Shown here one piece after another: positions 6,378 to 10,022 of a stretch of DNA of 10,022 bases. The stretch is taken from assembly GCA_000431515.1 (NCBI GenBank), contig HF991369.1, positions 19,877 to 29,898 on the forward strand. The letters run 5' to 3'. The DNA comes from Clostridium sp. CAG:632 (GTDB lineage Bacteria > Bacillota > Clostridia > Lachnospirales > Lachnospiraceae). The notes under the pieces are model-generated. The model saw only the letters and a program-made list of their open reading frames with translations. It had not been told where the DNA came from and did not search any database. Numbering within the stretch: the first letter of the stretch is position 1; the number at the start of each line of letters is the position of its first letter. The translations under genes and the position numbers were made by a program.

Positions 6378-8048
6378 ATGAGTAACTCAAAGAGCAGCCG
6401 TCAGAATAATTTTCTGATTCAGGGCGGCATTCTTGCTATTGCCGGAATCGTTGTCCGGATCATTGGCATGATATACAGAATTCCGCTTACCCACATTATT
6501 GGAGACCGGGGAAACAGCTTATATGACAGTGCATATTCCGTGTACAGTATTATATTGATCATTTCCTCTTACAGTCTTCCGGTAGCTATTTCCAAGATGC
6601 TGGCAGCTAAAAATTCCCAAAAGGAATATGTCAATTCAGAACGGATTTTTAAATGTTCTTTGATCTATGCAGTGATCGTAGGACTGGTCGCTGCCGTTTT
6701 CTGCTATGTGGCAGCACCGGTTCTGGTGAAATCCGAGGCGGCGGTTCCGGTTCTTCGGGTGCTTGCACCGGTAATCTTCTTTTCAGCGATATTAGGTACC
6801 TTCCGTGGATTATTCCAGGGGCAGGGAACCATGATCCCAACTTCAATTTCACAAATTTTTGAGCAAATCTTTAATGCGATCGTCAGTGTGCTGGCAGCAT
6901 ATCTGCTGGTGCGTCCATACATGACAGTGGATCCGGAGGATGTACTTCCGTCCAGGGGTGCTATGGGAAGCACCTTAGGAACCGGAGCCGGTGTGATTGC
7001 CGGACTGGCTTTTGTTGTCCTGATTTATTTCCTGTATCGTCCGTCTATGAAGAAAAAGGTACGATGCGGACAGAAAGCGCCGATCGATTCTTATTCGGAT
7101 ATCTTTAAAATGATCGTGCTGACTGTAACTCCGATGGTGTTAAGTGCAGCTCTTTATAATGTAAGTCCGTTTATTGACAATTATATGATCTATGCGGTTA
7201 TGGAGAAGCTTGGCTATCAGCAGGTGGATATCCAGTCTATGCACGGAATCTATACAGGCAAGTATCTGCTGCTTGTGAATATTCCGGTAGCTATGGCAAA
7301 TGCATTATCCTCTGCAATGCTTCCGAATATTGCAGCAGCCAAATCACAGGGAGATTACAGCGGCATTCAGAGAAAAGCAAGTCTCGCAATTAAGGCTACA
7401 ATGCTGATCGCAATTCCGTGTACCTTTGGTATGGCGGTACTTGGCGGTCCTGCCATCCAACTGATCTTCGGCACGAGTACCCGGTATCCGGAGCTGGCAG
7501 GGGATCTGATGCTTTATGGAAGCTCCTTTGTGTTCTTCTTTGCATTATCTACGATTACCAATGCCATTCTTCAGGCTACGGATTATCTGCGATTGCCGGT
7601 TATCCATTCTGCAATTGCACTGGTCATCCATACCATTCTGGCATTTGTTCTGATGTATGTATTTGATATGAAGGTCTGGGGACTTATGATCGCAACCGTT
7701 GTTTTTGCGGTTGTCCTGTGTGTGATGAATCTGATTTCTATGTACAGAAGACTGGATTTTCGGTTGGAAATCAAGAGGATTTTTCTGATCCCGGGTATTG
7801 CGGCAGTCTTTATGGCACTGATCTGCTGGGCTGTTTATTATATTATCAATCATTTCTTAAACAGTAATGCGATTGCCTTTTTAGTTGCATTTGTGCTTGG
7901 AATGTTGACCTATTTTGTAGCATTGTTCCTGTTCAACGGAATTACGGAGGAGGAACTGCTCAGTATGCCGAAGGGACATGCTATGGTAAGGATTGCAAAA
8001 AAACTGCATCTGCTTCATGATATGGATATAAACGAGGATGACGAGTAA
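6378..8048 (+). CDS. SpoVB/MurJ-like polysaccharide or lipid flippase (MOP superfamily)
   Basis: This is an integral membrane transporter of the MOP superfamily (polysaccharide biosynthesis / SpoVB-like branch), expected to flip an undecaprenyl-linked envelope precursor across the membrane. The 556 residues contain about 14 hydrophobic segments. The first includes FLIQGGILAIAGIVVRIIG (12-30), followed by YRIPLTHIIGDRGNSLYDSA, the typical first-loop signature. TFRGLFQGQGTMIPTSISQ (141-159) is the other strong family motif. Cytoplasmic loops are basic (RPSMKKKVR near 221-229) and the C terminus is short and acidic (DMDINEDDE). AAGGAGA (6363-6369) lies eight bases before the ATG. Homologues include SpoVB (spore cortex), YtgP/YkvU types and functional MurJ relatives, and sequence alone does not say which lipid is moved. 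It is preceded closely by cdd and followed by a BofC-like gene. Family is sure, exact substrate is not. Confidence 0.87.
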   Translation: MSNSKSSRQNNFLIQGGILAIAGIVVRIIGMIYRIPLTHIIGDRGNSLYDSAYSVYSIILIISSYSLPVAISKMLAAKNSQKEYVNSERIFKCSLIYAVIVGLVAAVFCYVAAPVLVKSEAAVPVLRVLAPVIFFSAILGTFRGLFQGQGTMIPTSISQIFEQIFNAIVSVLAAYLLVRPYMTVDPEDVLPSRGAMGSTLGTGAGVIAGLAFVVLIYFLYRPSMKKKVRCGQKAPIDSYSDIFKMIVLTVTPMVLSAALYNVSPFIDNYMIYAVMEKLGYQQVDIQSMHGIYTGKYLLLVNIPVAMANALSSAMLPNIAAAKSQGDYSGIQRKASLAIKATMLIAIPCTFGMAVLGGPAIQLIFGTSTRYPELAGDLMLYGSSFVFFFALSTITNAILQATDYLRLPVIHSAIALVIHTILAFVLMYVFDMKVWGLMIATVVFAVVLCVMNLISMYRRLDFRLEIKRIFLIPGIAAVFMALICWAVYYIINHFLNSNAIAFLVAFVLGMLTYFVALFLFNGITEEELLSMPKGHAMVRIAKKLHLLHDMDINEDDE

Positions 8049-8091
8049 TATTTGACGGTATAGATTACCGAATTCTGGAAATAATCTTTTC

Positions 8092-8098
8092 AGGAGGG
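8092..8098 (+). promoter_or_regulatory. Strong RBS for the BofC-like gene
   Basis: AGGAGGG is seven bases before ATG 8106, a near-ideal site. The 57-base gap before this gene also holds TTGACG (8052-8057) and a five-base inverted repeat CGGTA/TACCG (8056-8070), but no matching -10 box and no terminator-like T run. Confidence 0.6.
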
Positions 8099-8105
8099 AA
8101 TCTAT

Positions 8106-8699
8106 ATGTGGAAGAAATTAATTTTAGGAACCGGTATCTGTCTGCTGGCCCTGATCATAGGATATCAGATCAGTTTTTTCAGGCAGTGTAAGCAACAGGC
8201 AGACAGTTTTTCCGATTCTGATATATCATCCAGTGTTCCGGTGGATCAAAAGGCAGAGCGGGTGACAAGAGATACCTGTATTATCATGGAAAGCTATGAT
8301 GCATCCGGTGCTTTGGTCGAACGGACAGAGTGCAGTCCCGGTGCAGAACTGATGGGGAATAACCGGCTGGATATGCTGATTTATGCCAAGGAATACCGGG
8401 AACATGCGTCGGATACTGAGAAAAAGAAGGGACTGGAGCGCATGGTTGTTGAGTCCTTTTCTCCGGAGCAGGTGACTCTGGCTAAATATTATGGAGAGCC
8501 ACCGGAGGAGCAGGGCTATATACTGGCAGTAAAAGATAATGCGGTGATTGTATATATGACAGACAGAGAAACGATTTACGAATATACCAATATCGAACTG
8601 TGGATGCTGCCACAGGAGATACAGTCAGCACTGGTGGAAGGAATCTATGTAGAAAACGAAAGGGAGCTTTTTGATTTTCTGCAGACATATTCCAGTTAA
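8106..8699 (+). CDS. Membrane-anchored protein with BofC-like C-terminal domain
   Basis: The 197-residue protein has an N-terminal membrane anchor (about 5-25, LILGTGICLLALIIGYQISF) preceded by WKK, so the bulk is probably outside the cytoplasm. A Ser/Asp-rich stretch (33-47) links to a middle region with MESYDASGALVERTE (61-75). The C-terminal block 136-197 reads QGYILAVKDNAVIVYMTDR, then ETIYEYTNIE, LPQEIQSALVEGIYV and ends ELFDFLQTYSS. This pattern resembles BofC C-terminal-domain proteins of clostridia; in B. subtilis BofC is a forespore protein that restrains the SpoIVB protease in the sigma-K checkpoint. The similarity to the Bacillus protein itself is weak, so the functional transfer is uncertain. 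It sits between a SpoVB-like flippase and a flavoprotein gene. There is no lipobox. An alternative is an unrelated lineage-specific envelope protein. Confidence 0.6.
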   Translation: MWKKLILGTGICLLALIIGYQISFFRQCKQQADSFSDSDISSSVPVDQKAERVTRDTCIIMESYDASGALVERTECSPGAELMGNNRLDMLIYAKEYREHASDTEKKKGLERMVVESFSPEQVTLAKYYGEPPEEQGYILAVKDNAVIVYMTDRETIYEYTNIELWMLPQEIQSALVEGIYVENERELFDFLQTYSS

Positions 8700-8762
8700 A
8701 AATAGCGGGACAATATACGAGACTTTATAAAGAGAAAACAAAAAGAGCAGAAAGGATACCAG

Positions 8763-10001
8763 ATGGAAGAGGTAGTGATCATCGGAGCCGGCGCATCCGG
8801 ACTTGCATGTGGAATAGAACTGGGACGACGTGGAATCTCCTGCCTGATCCTGGAAGGAAAAGAAAAGGCAGGTAAGAAGATTTATGCATCCGGAAACGGA
8901 AAATGCAATTTGGCCAATCGCAACATCAGTGCCAATAAATATCATTCCATGGGAGTTTCCGGATATGAACAAATTCGGTCCGTTGTTCCGGAGACCGCCG
9001 CAGCTTCCGTGGAGCAGTTTTTTCATGAAATCGGCATTCCGTTTACAGAACGGAACGGATATCTGTATCCGCATTCTGAGCAGGCGGGCTCTGTCGTCCG
9101 TGCTATGGAAGAGACAGTAACGGGACTGGGCGGGCATATCAAATGCAATACCTATGTAACATCTGTAGAATGGAATAAAAAACGAAACTGCTTTCAGATC
9201 CATACGAACGAAGAACGATATCAATGCAAGAGGCTGGTGCTCGCAGCCGGAGGGGCTGCATCTCCGCAGCACGGCAGTGACGGTTCCGGATATAAGCTGG
9301 CCGGACAGCTCGGACACTCCGTAACACCATGCCTGCCATCCCTGTGCGGATTAAAGGTACAGGCATCCGATTTTCAGAAGCTGCAGGGCATACGTGCCAA
9401 GGGACAGGCGTCCCTTTTTATTGACAATCAGCGAATTGCGGTCGAACATGGTGAAATACAGTTTACACAGTACGGACTTTCCGGGATTGCTGTATTTAAT
9501 CTGTCCAGATATGCAGGAGTGGCATTACATAAGCGAAAGCAGGTACGGATCGATCTGGATTTATGTGTAGAACTATCAGAGCAGGAGCTTTGGACGCTGT
9601 TTAAACAGGCAAAACAGATATCCGGATACCGCAATATCGGTTCTGTTTTATCCGGTATTATTCCGGAGAAGCTGGCACGTTATCTATTAAAACATCAGGG
9701 GATTTCCGAAGAAATAGAAATCCGTCATTTAAAACCGGAGGATATAAAACGCTTAATTCAGATGGTCAAGAGATTTTCGGCAGATATTACCGATACGAAT
9801 ACCCTGGAACAGGCTCAAGTGACTGCAGGCGGTATTCCGTTGTCAGAAATAGATCTGGATACGATGGAATCGAAGCTTTGTCCGGGCTGTTATCTGACAG
9901 GAGAGCTGGTGGATGTGGACGGCTGCTGTGGCGGCTATAATCTGATGTGGGCATGGGAAAGCGGAAGAAGGGCAGGACAGAGCATAAATGATACGAATTA
10001 A
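8763..10001 (+). CDS. HI0933/YhiN-family FAD-dependent oxidoreductase (aminoacetone oxidase-like)
   Basis: This is a cytoplasmic flavoprotein of the HI0933 family (COG2081), often labelled aminoacetone oxidase family; the physiological substrate is not established. The 412-residue length is typical. The N-terminal dinucleotide-binding fold has VVIIGAGASGLACGIELGRRG (starts at 4; GxGxxG at 8-13) ending with the acidic Glu31. The family signature GKKIYASGNGKCNLAN is at 37-52 (usual form S-G-x-G-R-C-N). A second FAD-contact motif is LVLAAGGAASPQHGSDGSGY (near 158-178). The C-terminal signature TAGGIPLSEI (354-363) and GELVDVDGCCGGYNL (380-394) closes the flavin site. AAAGGA (8751-8756) lies six bases before ATG 8763. 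The 63-base gap upstream is A-rich with a TATAAA at 8726-8731 but no good -35. The 3' end overlaps the next gene by 14 bases, suggesting translational coupling. Confidence 0.92.
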   Translation: MEEVVIIGAGASGLACGIELGRRGISCLILEGKEKAGKKIYASGNGKCNLANRNISANKYHSMGVSGYEQIRSVVPETAAASVEQFFHEIGIPFTERNGYLYPHSEQAGSVVRAMEETVTGLGGHIKCNTYVTSVEWNKKRNCFQIHTNEERYQCKRLVLAAGGAASPQHGSDGSGYKLAGQLGHSVTPCLPSLCGLKVQASDFQKLQGIRAKGQASLFIDNQRIAVEHGEIQFTQYGLSGIAVFNLSRYAGVALHKRKQVRIDLDLCVELSEQELWTLFKQAKQISGYRNIGSVLSGIIPEKLARYLLKHQGISEEIEIRHLKPEDIKRLIQMVKRFSADITDTNTLEQAQVTAGGIPLSEIDLDTMESKLCPGCYLTGELVDVDGCCGGYNLMWAWESGRRAGQSINDTN

Positions 10002-10022
10002 TCAGATCAAATTACCGGTTCA
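9988..10022 (+). CDS. Start of a probable COG2509 FAD-dependent dehydrogenase, truncated by window end
   Basis: An ATG at 9988, in a different frame from the preceding gene and overlapping its last 14 bases, opens MIRINQIKLPV and runs off the window. AGGA at 9974-9977 is a modest RBS ten bases upstream. This N terminus resembles the opening of clostridial 'NAD(FAD)-utilizing dehydrogenase' proteins (COG2509), which I recall being encoded next to HI0933-family genes. Only eleven residues are visible, so the identification leans on that memory and on the coupled arrangement. Confidence 0.6.
   Translation, partial: MIRINQIKLPV

Noticed and set aside
8056..8070. Short inverted repeat CGGTA/TACCG after the flippase gene as a terminator
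   Set aside because: The stem is only five pairs and is not followed by a T run.
8052..8087. Possible promoter with TTGACG upstream of the BofC-like gene
   Set aside because: No -10-like hexamer occurs 16-18 bases downstream; the nearest AT-rich candidates are 22-24 bases away.
8625..9317. A 230-codon open frame on the minus strand across the BofC-like and flavoprotein genes
   Set aside because: It lies antisense to two well-supported genes, has no recognisable domain or good RBS, and its composition (Ser/Phe/Cys-rich) is that of a shadow frame.

Overview
The window looks like a chromosomal housekeeping stretch from a spore-lineage Firmicute, most likely a Lachnospiraceae-type clostridium. 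All genes lie on the + strand, are tightly packed and mostly have AGGAGG-type ribosome binding sites. Composition is moderate GC. The families present (Asp23, FakA, YqfC/YqfD, PhoH, YbeY, DUF3048, a SpoVB-type flippase, a BofC-like protein, HI0933-family flavoprotein) fit that group. I see no RNA gene, CRISPR array, transposase, phage gene or defence cassette.

Region 1 (1-1790): the last codons of a probable Asp23/Gls24 protein, then a fatty acid kinase (fakA/yloV), closed by a strong intrinsic terminator. Region 2 (1773-4273): sporulation genes yqfC and yqfD, then the PhoH-family ATPase. Region 3 (about 4268-6359): a candidate promoter that uses the phoH stop codon as part of its -35 box, then ybeY, a DUF3048 lipoprotein and cytidine deaminase. 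Region 4 (6378-8048): a large multispanning SpoVB/MurJ-like flippase, 18 bp after cdd. Region 5 (8106-10022): a membrane-anchored BofC-like protein, an HI0933-family flavoprotein, and the overlapping start of a further gene, probably a COG2509 FAD-dependent dehydrogenase.

Functionally the window joins membrane lipid recycling (FakA), rRNA/RNA handling (PhoH, YbeY), pyrimidine salvage (Cdd) and several envelope or spore-formation proteins (YqfC, YqfD, SpoVB-like, BofC-like, DUF3048 lipoprotein). Four of the genes have sporulation homologues, which suggests a spore-forming ancestry.

I did not find a convincing undescribed system. The most interesting non-coding points are the fakA terminator, whose right arm overlaps the start of yqfC and whose loop holds a perfect TATAAT, and a 10-bp perfect inverted repeat inside cdd that covers the zinc-site codons and coincides with an unusual Arg-to-Leu change. 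No gene-free gap exceeds about 70 bases.
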